From the NCBI RefSeq assembly GCF_019279795.1, contig NC_056725.1:1074372270-1074436269 (forward strand): a DNA stretch of 64,000 nucleotides, in the 5' to 3' direction. Each line of letters begins with the position of its first letter. Position 1 is the stretch's first letter. The notes below the pieces were generated by a model, which was not told where the DNA came from, did not search any database, and saw nothing but the letters and a program-made list of their open reading frames with translations. Origin of the DNA: Protopterus annectens. Taxonomy: Eukaryota; Chordata; Ceratodontiformes; Protopteridae. This document shows positions 15,085 to 29,200 of the stretch, piece after piece. A program made the position numbers and the translations under genes.

Positions 15085-16615
15085 TTACATTTTAAAAGTT
15101 CCCCATGTGTTTGCACTTATGGTGCAGTGTTTGGGAATACACAGGTGTGTGTAGGGTGCTTTCACATTTTATACTATTGTGCTGTGAACACCGATGATTT
15201 CATAGGGTGTGTATGTACGATCATAGCTACAGGGTATCTTATGTGTTTTACTACCGGAACAACTATTGTGGTGCCTTTGGTGTTGAATTACATTTGGCTG
15301 CCGTGGATTACCTCTTGACCTTCCCTTTGCATTTCTGCACGTTGCACCTACCATTTTCTGGCATGCATCCAGCAGCCTACTTTCATTTGTCCTTTCCTGG
15401 ACCTGGCGTATCTTGCGTTATGTGTGCTACTGCCGGTATGCTGTCAGTTTGCTTTGCTCTGCTGTGTCAGGTCTCCTCTCTTTGCAATCCAATACCTCCC
15501 CTCCTTTCTTTGCATTCCAATGCCTCCCCTATCCTGTTTTGCAGGTTTCTGCAAGCAGACTTGTCAGCTGCCGTTGATTGGCCATCGTGAGTTGATTGGT
15601 GTTGATTGCTCATTAGTACTCCAATTACCCTACTTCAGCATTTCCTTCTTTTCTTCTCCTGACCTTCCTGTTTGTGCTATTGTTCGCGGCATGTGCATCT
15701 GATTACTGGGTTTCGGACATGTTTTCATCCCTGTACACATGCGCTTTTGGGCACCATGTGTGCTCTCAGCTAAACGATTCTATACCTTCCTCCCCACCCC
15801 TGTCCTGCAGCTTTGCTTAGCAACAGACAGGCCAGATTTGCATTGCTCCAATGTGCTTACTGCTACGGTGGCACACCCCTCTGCTGATGTCATGTATCTC
15901 CTCTGAGCCACTCCTCGGTGTTATACCGCTGCACCGTATGGTACAACCTTCATCCGGCAGGACATTTGCGATTCAGTATTATCTGCCTCATTTGCATGGC
16001 ATTGACTACTATTTCATAGTTACCACGCCGGACACTATTGCAGGCCCTTAGCAACCCTTGCACCTTGGTTGTGGTGTTCCATGCCTACCATTGTGTATTA
16101 TGCTGTAAACCTGATTTCTATTACGTTGCGATTTTATGACATTTTTATATTATTTCTTTATGTTACAGTTTCCGCACATATGCCCTGCAGTTGTGCTGTG
16201 CGTTACTGTGGACATGACATTAAATGTTGTTTTTTTAGGTGTTGTGCATCTTTTCTTATGCAATTGCCTGTGTATTTCGCCATTGGCATATGTTAACTTT
16301 GTGATACATGGGTCTGGCCCGCTTCCATAGCTCCGATGTTCTGTTTTGGAAAATGTAAACCGTGTTTTTTGGTTTACATTTCCGTGGGCTTACACTATGC
16401 CTGCACCACTTCATGAATCACTATATGCCTTCATTTGCATGGTGCGACACTGCGCATGGGGTGATTAGCATACCTAAGCCGAGGACTGTGCAGTTCTGGC
16501 ATATGCCGGTAGTGCACGTGGAATTGGATCATACCTGAATTGCTCGACGGCCATATTTGGCATTATACCGCCTACGCTATGCCTGCGCCTGGCGCAAGCT
16601 TCATGAATCCCGGGG
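15085..16615. other. Transposase-proximal subterminal region and presumed right terminus of element 1
   Basis: No gene. It contains an about 34-bp direct repeat at about 15,480-15,540 (CCAATRCCTCCCCT units) and pyrimidine-rich stretches. It also has an inverted repeat at 16,348-16,383 (GGAAAATGTAAACC and GGTTTACATTTCC) and, at 16,585-16,615, the terminus-like GCTTCATGAATCCC. The transposase promoter must lie here, but no specific element can be pinned down. Confidence 0.5.
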
Positions 16616-16724
16616 ATGTATATATTTTTGTTTTCACATTTTTATCCAGTAAATGTGTTAACACTCATTTTTTTGTCTATAATTTCTATTACTTGATGTG
16701 ATGGATTTTGTATGTAAGCTTAGG

Positions 16725-16825
16725 CTAGAGCTTTTCTCCCTGGGCCTCCACTGAAAATGTGCACTGTCCCAGTCAGACCATCCTGGTTAACAAATGTAAA
16801 ATAAAATAAATAAATGAATAAATTA
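16725..16825 (+). mobile_element. L2-type LINE 3' end fragment
   Basis: Matches a 3'-terminal sequence seen six times in the window: GAGCTTTTCTCCCTGGGCCT, then CCACTGAAAATG, a CCAGTCAGACCATCCTGG block, and a tail of AAATAAA-type repeats. Clade assignment rests on the full-length relative at 22,075-25,015. Confidence 0.75.
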
Positions 16826-17382
16826 GGATAATCAACCAACATTGCTAGAGGTTCCCTATACATTACTCTAGTTTTGCTGTGAGAATACCTAAAAGCATTC
16901 CCCTATTACTTAGAGAACACCTCTCCACAAGTTACTGTTAAAAAATCTGAGGACCCATCTAATAGATTCCTGAATCTGCAGTTCCTACTCTCCAGGATAA
17001 AGTCATATTCAACAACCAGCTGATATTGCCTTTCCTTTTTCACTTTTCTCTTTCCACTCTTCTACCTACTCCTTACCTCTGTATGTCTTTTCTGACATGG
17101 AACCAGATTAATGATGCAGCTATCATCTACTTTTCCTGTCTCTCCTCCACTTAGATATTTTATCACTAATGTAATTGCTACTCACTCTCTGTCTTTCTAA
17201 TCTATCATAATCATATTCTCTGTCCACTGTTCTTTTACCATATAACTTTCTCAACATATTAGTTTTTCTGAAATGTTCTCATTTGCATATTACATTGCTG
17301 TACCTATGATATACTGTACCAAATTTTACTCTTTTTCATTTGATTTTAACTCACTACTTGTACTTAGTAACAGCATTATTAA

Positions 17383-17444
17383 AGATTTTCTCATGAGGCC
17401 TTCGCAGAAAAAGGGCCTGCTTACCCAGTCAGACTACCCTAGTA

Positions 17445-17522
<78 letters not shown>
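17383..17522 (+). mobile_element. L2-type LINE 3' end fragment running into (AT)n
   Basis: Diverged copy of the same LINE terminus (CCCAGTCAGACTACCCTAGT followed by AAACAA), continuing directly into about 75 bp of (AT)n at 17,449-17,522. The microsatellite probably grew from the LINE's simple-sequence tail. Confidence 0.7.
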
Positions 17523-17528
<6 letters not shown>

Positions 17529-18920
17529 TTATCAGTACATGTGGAATTATGGAGGCCTGAGACAATGGGATGATGATCAACATGCACAGTATAGCTCTAC
17601 TCAAGCCATCCATATCATTCACCATCCATATACTAGTATACTAGTAAGGATATACCAGAAACAAACTAGGGACATTGCTGGACATGGATGAGGACATATC
17701 TGCATGCATCGTGGATGAGTAGGCGAGACACCATTTATATTCTAAGAAAGTGTTGCAGCCTTTCATGTGGATTCCCCAATAAAAAGGCATTTTGGACCAA
17801 TCAGACTTCCACATCAAATGGTAAAACCTCTCAGTCAAAGAGCTGCAGCATTGTTAAGTCAGTATCACTGTGTTGCTCTGCATCCATTAGTTCCCATCAT
17901 CAGAGCAGTAATCAGAGCAGCAAAGCACCAAGTTCTGCTACTATGACTTGCTCTGGGAGCATCACCAACACTAACTTTGGGAGACACTGAATATAACACC
18001 TTACAAATGTAAGTGAAATTTTGAACATCACTTACACTTAAGTTACTCAGTGGGAAGACACTTTTCAAACAAGTGCAGATGATACCACATCATATATGCT
18101 CCACCTGAGAAATGTAGCACTTACATCTTCTCCTTGAAAGAAATGAAAGAGACAAAGAAAAGAGAACAGCTTCAGCAATGACACATTTCATAATGCATAA
18201 CAAGATACATTTCCTTTAAACAGCAAATACAACTTCAGAATCACATCAGTCAATTATGCAGACTGTAGCCCTAGACTTCTGTCATTATACCTGCTACTTT
18301 ACAGTTCCTGTAGGCTCTGTCAGCATAACCAGCACTTGCACCACTGCATAATGTGCAAATGATGATGGCTAATGACATTTTAACATGTACTGTGTGTACC
18401 ATATGTGCAGAAATGTCTGAGTATGAGGTGACTAAGCCCCACTCGGCATAGCCCACAACTAACACTGCATGCACCATGTTATTTTTGTAACTTTACACTG
18501 TGGTGTACTGGATATCTTGTCCCATAGCTGTGGGCTGGATACCGTTGTTTGGCCTGTGCAGCCAAATATCATGTACAAGTCTGCTGGAGGGGTTGAGCTA
18601 TTGCTATTATCTCTGGTGTAACAAACAATAGATGGGGGGGTGCACTACCACTACTGATGATTAGCTGTGGCAGTTGTGCTGCAGACCAGTGCAAGTCTTG
18701 CTCAATGATGATTTGTGTTTATGCAGAGAGGTGTTAAAGCATGCCCCAGGAGCTCCCTGAGGGTCATGGGTTGATGCCATTAGACAAGGTTAGAGTTGGT
18801 AGTCATTATCACTTGGAAAATAAAACAGGAAAGGGATGTAAAACAAAAAAGGTGTGGGGGCAATAATCAACACTACCTATGTCATTAAGTAGACTGAGAA
18901 ATTCCTACAGATAACAGCAT
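17523..18920. other. Unassigned AT-rich intergenic DNA
   Basis: No gene, RNA or recognisable repeat could be supported here. Confidence 0.4.
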
Positions 18921-18921
18921 T

Positions 18922-19225
18922 TGGCACAGTGGTGCAGCAGGCAGTATTGTTGCCTCACAGCAAAGCATTCCCCAATTCAGTCCTCAGCAGGAGTGCTTTT
19001 TTGTGATATCTACATGTTCTCACTGTATTCATATGCATTTCATTGGATACTCTAGTTTCCTCCTTCTTTCCAAAGACATGCAGTAGATTTATTTGGCACT
19101 CTAAACAGGACATAGGTGCGATTGAGCGTACAAGTGTGTGGTATGCAAGGACAAACACAACAGGGCTAGCCACCCAACAGTGTGAGCATTGTTTCTAGAT
19201 GATTGCATATATACATACATACAAA
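18922..19225 (+). mobile_element. V-SINE (tRNA-derived SINE)
   Basis: The head has a Pol III A-box-like GGCACAGTGGTGCAGCAGGC followed by TGTTGCCTCACAGCAAAG. The conserved V-SINE core follows (CATGTTCTC, CCTCCTTCTTTCCAAAGACATGC), then a tail with TACATACATACA repeats. This is the layout of the vertebrate V-SINE superfamily. The copy is old, with many substitutions and a degraded B box. Confidence 0.8.
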
Positions 19226-20960
19226 TATTTCAAGCACAGGCATTAATGCCCTTCTAACTTGCCAATACACTAAAACACTTGTTCCCATAACAGGTGCCCA
19301 GGCTGTTCTTAAAAATATCTAAACTAGTATTTGCTTTAATATAATTTGTAATTCAATGTATCAGCTGCTGTCTCAGAAAACCATTTAGTTAGTACACTTC
19401 TCATTCCTATCGAATCTTCTACATAGGTTGTCTAATGATTCTGTACTACTTTTTGATAACCCCAACCATTCCCAGAGGTAGTTGTCTCTAAATGCCCTAT
19501 ATACCTGAATAAGATGTCCTCTTAGATAGCTGTAAGAGACACTGTGCAAGTTCAGATATTTTAGTCTTTATAAAGACTTGGTGTATTTCTAATGTATTCT
19601 TTCCAGTTTACTCATGCTTGTTTTCTTACAAGGTTTCCATATTGTTATCCCATACCATGGGTCTAATGTAACTAACAAACAATGACTTCAACATTTCTTA
19701 TTTCCTAGACTTTATTAATCTTTTTATACAGCTTATAGTTCTATAACTGTCTTTAAGCAATTAATTGATATTATTAGAAAAACTCATAGCTGGATTTACC
19801 CATATACCTAGGTCCTTAAATGAGTATATAGTTTCAACCACTGTGTGCTGTATTAAATATTCACCTTTCAATTTATGTCTCCAGAATCTCATATGCTTAG
19901 TTTTTGATATATTTATCAGCATAGTATTCTCCTGTTTCCAAATGGTCACCTAAGTCAGGTTCTTTTGCAGACATGCCTTATCTGTAACACATGTAATCAG
20001 TTTATTGAATTTCAAGTCATCTGCATATAGACTGTAGAACACCTCAGATGAAAAAGTTAGGTCTGAAAAATACAATCTAAACAATTAAGGGCCTAGGACA
20101 GAGCTCTGCGGGACACCCTGATTGTAACCAAGAATTTCACCTGTCCAGTTGCTGTATGATACTTGCCATGCCCTATTGGCTTGCAGCTATCCACCTTATC
20201 AAGAGTACATCAATACCTAGTTTTTCTAATTTATTGATCAGTGTTTTGTGTGTGTCCCTGTCAAATGCTGAAGTTAAATCTATATAAATTACATCACAGC
20301 CCAAATTTTCATTCCTAGCTGTTATTATATTGTTATAGAATATCAGGTTACAGGTGGTAATAGATCTATTTCCAGCATATGCATATTGATATACGGTTTT
20401 AAGTCCCAACCTATCCAATTCTGACAATATCTTATCCCATATTACCTCCTGCATTATTTTTCCACAACATGAAAGTAGACTTAAGGGTCTGTATAACTCT
20501 GGGTTTGTCCTATTCCCCTTTCCCTTAAAGACAGGTTTAATAAGTGCATGCCTCCAATCTTGAGAAATTTTCTCATGTTTATATGACCTAATGACTAATA
20601 GATATAATGGTATAATGGTACTGTAAGTTCTTGATGAAGTGTTCTGAGGTCATTATTACTAATTCTGTCACTTCCTTGTGCTTTGTTTGAATCCAGTTTC
20701 AGCAGTTCTTTTTCAATATAACCTGATTTGATTTCAGTATCTGAGTTTACCTAGATGTCACTAGGACAAAGTATCACCCCTTTGTAAAGCCAAACCCTTT
20801 TGCCTAAGATTTTGTAAATATATTTATAATCGGTTGAGTCTGAAAATAAATTTTAGAATCTGCACAGTTTATCAATTTTTGTGTCTTTATTCCTCCCACA
20901 TCTTATGTATCTATAAAAAGGATTTCTATTATGCTCAATGTCTTTATACACATTTTTGTG
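19226..20960 (-). pseudogene. Non-LTR retrotransposon RT relic (Jockey/CR1 group)
   Basis: Minus-strand reverse transcriptase in several frames. It contains AFDRDTHKTLINKLEKLGI (about 20,200-20,270), YNQGVPQSSVL (about 20,095-20,140), the catalytic YADD in SLYADDLKF (about 20,010-20,035) and FKDLGIWVN (about 19,800). It lacks the endonuclease part and is broken by frameshifts and stops. It is distinct from the L2 element to its right. Confidence 0.75.
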
Positions 20961-21059
20961 ATTATCGTTGTTTAAATGATACTCCTGTCCATGTGCAAAA
21001 TTGTGAAAAAGTGGTTTTGGATGGATGTGGATAGATGTGGGTGGAACAACATTATAATA

Positions 21060-21770
21060 GGAAGCACTTACCATCTAGCTGATCAAAGGGTATACTACCA
21101 TATGGAAAGTTGTGCTATAGCAAATTTTTGAGCCAACTGCAAGAATCACGGACACCAGCATTATGTTGGGCTGAAATCTTCAGGATGTATCCCCAATACA
21201 TTACACACTACGTGGAAGTTGATGGAATGACAGCCCTTCCATTTTCAGTACCTCTCCCTTGTGGTCCAGATGGGGCTTTTCTAACAACACTGGTGTAGTC
21301 TGTCTCACCAAGTACTTCTGGGAAGCATGTAATTCTGCAAAAGGCATGCAAGATAAGCTTGGTCCAGTGGTGTCATTGAGAAATACATATGCTGATCCAC
21401 ATGACTTGTTCCAAGAGTATATTGAGAAACTTCCACAGTATCCTTGAGGCAGAAGCCTGTGAAATATCCATCATGATACTGCCTGCCTCTGAAAGGTCTC
21501 TGTAGCAAGTATAGTGAATGCTATATATACCTTAGTATCCACAGATAAAGGAAGGCTATGTATCCCCCAATTCACTTTTCTGGTACATAAAACTTACCAA
21601 AGACTTTATTATATCCCTATCCACTCCACATCTCTCCAGTAACTCCTGTTCAGTAAAGTTCTGGTGAATTGTACTTTGTTCCCTCGTTTTCCCAGCCCAG
21701 TGAGTACTGCATAACTTACTGTGATGCAAAGTGGCAGAGACAAGCAGCACAAAGCAATAAGGCTTACAGC
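21060..21770 (-). pseudogene. Decayed HARBI1-like transposase relic
   Basis: Minus-strand fragments align with the two better transposases in this window: ERCGVDRDIIKSLV near 21,600-21,650, ILATETFQ and ISQASASRIL near 21,470-21,520, and HSIN followed by VVCN near 21,200-21,230. Frame changes every 100-200 bp show an old pseudogene. The catalytic part is not readable. It is a third Harbinger trace, in ordinary AT-rich DNA without the CA/TG-rich body. Confidence 0.6.
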
Positions 21771-22074
21771 AAAACTTAATAACTCCTCTGACTACAAAGT
21801 GATTGCAAAATATTCATATTCACATGTTAATCTGAGCAGAGCACCACTGCACATCAAAAACTGACTATAAACCACAAAGTTGGGAAAAGTGTTTAATTTA
21901 CATAAGTAAGCTGCAGATTTTTCACACCTTTTTCCAATGCAACTGATTAGTGCTTCATTTGTATGAGACTACTCTCAATCATTTGCACAAATATCTCTGA
22001 GTCTTGTCTTACTTGTGCTTGCGTGCATCTTGTGCAAACTCCCACTGTGCTTGAGCATGATGACTGAATATTTA

Positions 22075-22097
22075 TTTATTTATTTATTTATTTATTG
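22075..22097. repeat. (TTTA)n tail of the L2 element
   Basis: Five to six perfect TTTA units at the 3' terminus of the minus-strand LINE. Confidence 0.9.
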
Positions 22098-25015
22098 GCA
22101 TTTGTTTACCGGAAAGCCCACTGGGCCAAAAGAGCCCATTTTCAGTAGAGGCCCAGGGAGAAAAGCTCCGCAAGACAGTTAATATAATGATACATAACAT
22201 TCACAGTAGATGGTACATACAAGCAGTGTTAGCAAAATGGAACAATATTAAGCAAAACAACAGAGTAGAAAGGATATACATATAAAATGTGCACAGATAA
22301 TTTAGGGGTACATTTTAAAACAAGTAAACTATTGATATACAGTTTTATGATAAGCAGTCATATACAGATATTTACAAAGTAATCAAGGAGCAACAACCAG
22401 TATAAATGTTGCAGGGAAGAGTGAAATTGATTTATTGTCAGATGGTTAGGCAACAATGGATCGAAAGTATTAGTGGAATCATAATGTCAGTATGACTTAG
22501 GGTGTGAGTATCAGTTTATAGATGGGTGGGAATTTTAACATCTGCATTGCCAAAGGGTGGATAGGTGTTGGAGCAGTAATTTTTTGAAGGAGGAGAAATT
22601 GCTGGAGGTTCTGATAGCTACTGGGAGAGAATTCCATGGCTTGACAACAGAAAATGAATAAAGCATGTCACAAGCTGGGAGTTTTGGTTTGTCTATTTGC
22701 ATAAGGAGTTGATTTTCAGATCTGAGTGGCCTATTTGGGTGGTAGTGGGATAAAATGGATATAAGAGCTGAACAGTCTGCAGGTTTGTAAATCATTTTAT
22801 GTGCTGTGGTTATCTGTAGACAGATTTGATAATTTGGGAGTTCAAGGCAGTTAAGCTCTTGTAAGGAGATGCAGTGGTGTGAAGAGTGTTTTTGTTGGTT
22901 GCAAACTTAGCAACCTTGTTGTAGCAAGACTCGAGCTTGCTTTTCAAGGAGGACTGGCTGCTGGTAAGGAGAGGAGCTACATACAGGAGATATGGAAGGA
23001 GAGAGGTTGTGGTGAGAATACGCATAGTAGAGCAGTTAAGGAAGTGTTTGTGTCTGTAGAGGGTGCCTATTTTCTTTTTTTAATATTATTGGGGATGTGG
23101 AGGTTGAATGTCAGGTTTTCATCAAGAATAATGCCTAGTAATTTATTGTGGGTGATGACCTCTAGGGTCGTATTATTTTGAGAAAGGATGCTGAAATCTG
23201 ACTTATTAATAGAGAGGTTTTTCTTAGGGGTAAATATTACCAATTTGGTTTTGTTAGGGTTTAGTGCTAGGTGATTATTGGCCACCCACTTTTCAGTGGC
23301 AGTAAAGGTGTACTGAGTTATTTGCAGAAGTTCAGATGTTGAATTAGCAGAGCAAATAATGGTCGATTCATCTGCATATTTTACTACAGATGCATTATTA
23401 AGGGTGGAATGGAAGTCATTTATAAAAATAGTGAAAATAAGGGGTCCTAAGACAGAGCCTTGGGGAACACCTGTTGAAGAGTCAAGGAATGGGGAGAAAG
23501 AGTTGATCCATTTAATGGATTGTTGCCTGCCTGTTAGATAATTAGTGAACCAGTTTAGAGTTGGGGAGAGATGCCAAGGGTGGAGAGTTTACTGAGGAGT
23601 AATGGGTGGTAGACCATATCCAAAGCCTTTGAGAGGTCGACAAAGAGTGAGGATACAAATTTGCCAGTGTTTCTGGCTTGATTGACTGTGTCCATCAGGG
23701 TAATTAGGCAGCAGTTGTGCTATGACCTGGCCTGAACCCATGTTGAGTTGGGGAGAGAAGCTGGTTTGATAGTAGATAGTGTAGAAGTTGATAGTGGATA
23801 AATTTTTCAAGGATTTTAGAGAGGGGGATAGAATAGTTATGAGTCGGAAGTTAGAAATGTTGGTATTACTACCACCTTTGTGGATGGGAAGAATATAAGC
23901 TTTTTTTCCAGATAGTGGGAAGATAAGACTCTTGGAGGGATCTATTGATAAGTATGCTGATTGAATAGGTAATGGATCTAGCTGACATTTGGAGGTATTC
24001 TGGGGGTAAGTTGGGAGCAGTGAAGCCAGGTTTCAGTTTTAGGAGTGGTTTGGTTATAGTGGTGATGGATATGAGGGAGAAAGAGAGGAGGGTGGGGAAG
24101 GGGTGGCCATATCCTGAGAAGAATGTGTTTGTGGAAAAAAGGTGGTATTAGAAGTAGTTTGGCTATAGTTTTGATGAAATATGAGTTAAAGAGGGTAGCT
24201 ATTTCACTGGCAGTTTTTTTCAGGGAATGGGCAGCGTTTGTTTTTGGTGCCAGGGCTGATTATAGATGAAATGGAGTTCCAAAATTTCTTTGGGTTTTGT
24301 TTGTGATTTTTTTTGGAAGGTTAAATAATATTCTTATCTGTCAGATATGACTAGGTGCTTAGCTTGATTACGAAGCTGTGTAAATTCTATGAGATCAGTG
24401 GGATTCTTGAACTTTTGCCATTCTTTCCATATTTTCTCCCTTGCAGTCATGATTTGCTTGATAGCTTTAGAAAGACATATGGTGTGCTTAGTTTTTACTA
24501 TTTTTTGTCTTACAGGTGCTAGTTTGTTTATGATGTTGAGGAATGTGGAGTTGAAGAACTCAACAGCCTCATGAAGGAGCAGGAGTTTTAGTATATTCCA
24601 ATTGATATTGCTTAGGATGAGGGATTAAAGTTGCTTAGGTTTCTAGCCAGTCAGAAACTGAGCCAGAGTCTTTATTTCTGTTGGATCTGGTTATATCTGT
24701 TATTAGTTGTGTAAAATTGACTAGGTTGATATTAGATGATGGAAACTGACCCGATAAAGTGTTTTAGTTTATGTCACCAAGGATGATTGTCTCATTATTT
24801 ATGTTGTTTAATAATCAGGCTAGAATGTCTTCTAAGATGGGAATATTGTTACCTGGAGTGATGTATAGGACTGCAATCCAAGGATACTTGGCATTGTTCA
24901 ATTTGCGGAGAGATATAAGTACTTTGGCTGTGGAGAATTGGATTGGAATATTAGGCTATATCACTCTTATTAAGCATAGTTTATGCGGACATTTAATGCA
25001 GTGAGAAAGCAGGTT
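22075..25015 (-). mobile_element. L2-clade LINE, nearly full-length pseudogene
   Basis: Read on the minus strand. The endonuclease end is marked by ETIILGDIN near 24,770-24,795. The RT has SSTGVPQGSVLGP near 23,447-23,485 and YADESTII near 23,350-23,375, where the second catalytic Asp is replaced by Glu. A C-terminal region KPWNSLPVAIRTSSNF lies near 22,600-22,650. A 3' UTR ends in GAGCTTTTCTCCCTGGGCCT and an (AAAT)n tail at 22,075-22,096. Multiple frameshifts make it inactive. The 5' end abuts a tRNA-SINE at 25,022. Confidence 0.85.
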
Positions 25016-25021
25016 CAGTAT

Positions 25022-25158
25022 GGGTTATAGGTTAGTACTAAGCTAACTGCCCTTGCAAGCCATTTTAAGCTTAGCCAATTATCCCTTGTGAGACTCAAAC
25101 CCTGCATCTTGTGTTTGTAAGGCAAACACCTTAACCATTAGGCCACCCTCCCAACCCC
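25022..25158 (-). mobile_element. tRNA-derived SINE (family S1)
   Basis: On the minus strand the head reads GGTGGCCTAATGGTTAAGGT (A box), then GCAGGGTTTGAGTCTCAC (B box), and a body ending GGCTAAGCTTAAAATGGC. The 3' end is GGGCAGTTAGCTTAGTACTA followed by ACCTATAACC. Two more copies lie at 48,403-48,635. The last about 50 bases resemble the 3' end of the LINE fragment at 33,850-33,911. Confidence 0.85.
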
Positions 25159-25629
25159 TTGTGTCCTTTCTAATCTAACTTGCATATTTGTGTATGTTAT
25201 TTTTATTTTCATATTGCAGTAGACATTAGACAATAAATATATATTGCTGTATACATGGGCATTTAGTTGTGTGAGTCACAGAGACAATTTTTCACAAACT
25301 GTATTTGATTTTTATTTTTTATTTTGAAGTGATCTCCTGATTATCTTCTGGTTTGTGCGGCACCCAACATGTTCTGTGATTCTGCATTTATGGTGCAGGA
25401 TCAGTGTTTTTTGCTTACTTCTGATTTTGTCACTCTGTTAAAGATTCTGTTCTACAAAGGAATGGATAAATATGATGTACAGTTATGCTTAAATACAAGA
25501 TGATATGAGAACTCCATATAAATGTAGCATGTGAAACTGTAGGTCTGCTCTAAATATTGCCCTCCCTTGTTATACTAGAAGGAAAATGTTCTAAGTTAAT
25601 GTGATAACATAAATAGGAATCAGAAAACA
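25159..25629. other. Unassigned intergenic DNA
   Basis: No gene or repeat could be supported. Confidence 0.4.
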
Positions 25630-25644
25630 TTGTTTTATCAGCTC

Positions 25645-26085
<441 letters not shown>

Positions 26086-26189
26086 ATGAATTTATATGTT
26101 TGTTTTAAATTAAAAGGAAAGAAGCCTTTTTTAATAACTTGAAAGTAATCAGTAAGTTTTAAGACCACTGAGTATTGCACAGATATGAC

Positions 26190-26190
<1 letters not shown>

Positions 26191-26261
<71 letters not shown>

Positions 26262-26262
26262 T
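26191..26262. repeat. (AT)n microsatellite
   Basis: About 72 bp of nearly pure AT. Confidence 0.97.
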
Positions 26263-29200
26263 GGTGATGGCAGCAGTAATGTATTTAAAAAATAGCTTAG
26301 CTTACAAGTTTGACTGAGAAAAACTAAGGTCAGTATTCATAGTTGTTTCTCTTAGACATAGAGAGGAGTTGCACTGGCTAAGCCCCAGTGTATCCGAGGC
26401 ACGACTCATGAACACTAGTTGTACTGACGGACAATGGTTTTAAGTAGCCTGACAATCTCATAGACCAATCTGTGACTATTTTTTGTTAAATTGTAGGCCT
26501 TCATACCTTATTGCAATTCATAGTGACTTTTTATGCACTTTTTCTCTTTGCACAGAAGTACTGGAAAAAATGCAGCACTGCCTTCTCTACTTTACAGTCA
26601 AAGGGGATGCATAAGTCTGTTGTAGCTTACCTATCTCCCATAGCTAGGATGGATGAGACGTAGGCAATATCTGTCACATCTGCAGATTTTCTATATGTCA
26701 GGAAGAGAACTGATGCTTTTTGTAACAGCACTATTTGTCAACATGCGTTAAGTATTGTGAGGGGAAGTGACACCACATGTTATAGTGGGAAGCGAGCCAT
26801 TGTGGAGAAGCAGGTGGTGTATTTCCATTAGGAGAACTGTCTTTGTATTGTTTTGTCTCTGACATTCTCTGCAACATTTCTTCACATTCCAGAAGGAAGA
26901 GCAACAACAGCGTTACCAGTAATTGGAGTGATTTGTGAGGACTGCCCTCCTTTTATAAGTTTTGTAAGGTGTCATACCTATGCCCCTTACTTCACATTTA
27001 CAGCAGTACTGTCAAATAATAATTGATTCAAATTCAAAACTCCATCTCTATACTTTTGCCCCATTTCTTAAAAGATATTTGCCAAAAGTCCTCAAAGCTT
27101 CCATAAGGATGTGATTACACCATAACTGAAGCTGTCTCTCCTGATTCTTGCTTACTGCTTTTGCATAATGCTGTAAAGTTTACTTGAATGTTTTGACAAA
27201 AGAGACAAACTGCCATCTGTCATTCTTTGTGAACATTTTAGTAAATGTGGACAATGAATAACTGACCATGTGATAGATATATCCCTTGTAGCACTAGTTC
27301 TGACCTGTGATTTTCTGTGCTCTGTTCCTACTGCCTGTGTTGTGCTGACCTCTGCTGCAGGAGTAGTAGTAAATAAGCATGCATGTGTTTGCTGTTAGAG
27401 TATGTTAGTAAATAGCGTAATGCATTCCATTTATTATTTGTACTCACCTGATCCTTTACCCATTCAATTCCAAGCAGTAAGCACTCTGATACATATAAGC
27501 AGTAAAAACAGCACTTTCTACATGTGTCAATCATGTCATTTATAAGTATTGAAAAAACATTAAAATGCATGTCTTACCAGTAAAGTAAGGACACTGCACA
27601 ATAGTAGACAATGAATTACTTTTATTCCTGCCTTTTTCAACCTATTTCTGCTTTTCTCTTTTACTGAAAAATGATTTTAATTTAGTCATGCTTTACATGA
27701 TCTGTTGAAGCCAAATGAAGATAAGCACCATCAAATATGGAACGCGTAGGAAAACTGGAATAGGTTGGGGTTGATTTACAACCTTTTTATGCAAATTAGG
27801 CTCAGGCGCTCCATCACACCATAGCTCAAGTGTGTATCAACATTACAGGCTAAAGTACAGTGGGCTCAATGTACATACAGCTTCCTCTACACACGACTTA
27901 ACATAATGGAACCCAATTTATGATGATTTGACTGTATGGATCTACTGTAGACATTTCTGTGTAAGGCTATGCTTTACTATAATTAGTGCTACTTGTTCAC
28001 ACTTATCCATTTTGTATGTATGCATAGCACCACTGTTCACCAGTTTTCCTTGTGCTTCTGTGATCGCTGGGACTTTGAAATTTACCCCAAGTTTTCTTCT
28101 AAGTCTAATGTTTAACACATATAGATGGTAGGTGCTGAAATTATTGAAGTTGGTTGCATTTATAAAAATGTATCTATATGAATGTGTTCCTTTTGTAGTA
28201 ATAAATTTTCTATAAAAAGAATATTCTTTTACATAACCAAAGACATTTATGATAGTTTAATTTTCACAGCATAGTAATACAGAAGTTAGCATTAAAGCCT
28301 GACAGCAGATGGGATGTTTATATGACAATCCTATTTTTCTGTGGGTATCCATGTCTTACTTTGGCTTCATTCTGCATTTTCAGGATGTGAGAATAAAAGA
28401 AATAAGGATCCTGGATGTTTTTAAGTATATAATATATAATGACAGCCTTTGACAGACTAGTGTCCCACCCATGAGTAACTTTTAGCTTTTATCCTACAGC
28501 TGGCAAGACAAAAGTATAAATGTAGTTATCAATAAATGTTGTGTATTAAATGCTGACATACATTTATATAAAGAAGATAAATATTTTTCAGTCTAGCGTC
28601 ATTCCCTGTAAAATGAAAGTAATAAGATAGTACTAATAGTAATTGTGCAAGCATGTTACAGGCATCCACACTATCCCGAAATGGGCATAGTTAGGCTGCA
28701 AGTCATAGAGACCATACACATTAACACATGATGGCGGTGAATAATAAACTCATAATGGGATGTAAATGAGAAATGAAATAACTCAGTATATGCTAATGAA
28801 GTCTACATGTGATTCATAGTTAAATTTCCACACCTTCTGCAGACTTGTTGTGAAAAAATGGAGCCATACCTATTTGTTCTAATTTACATTCAATGCCGAT
28901 GCTGTAATTTAATGTAAACTTAGCTGTTTACATTGCTGACCTTGTAGAAATTGAGTTGTCCTTTCTTTCCAGTGATTCTTTGTCCTTCCACCCCAGCATA
29001 CTTTTGACTATGTTCAAAGAGAAGGAAGTAGATAAATCAATTTCTTATATAAAGGAAAGATTGTCATCTCTATGAACTACAATTTGTGAATACTTTAACT
29101 GTTTAATATGTTCATTTTCAGCTTGTTATATCTGTACGAATATTTGCACTACGTATGACTAGGTGGTTCAAACTGTATGAACTGAAACCGGATTTTTGTT

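Noticed and set aside
25022-25158. Functional tRNA gene
   Set aside because: A and B boxes are present but the arms do not form a cloverleaf, and the sequence recurs with a non-tRNA body and LINE-like tail; it is a SINE. The same holds for the heads at 33,302, 48,083, 51,261 and 51,757.
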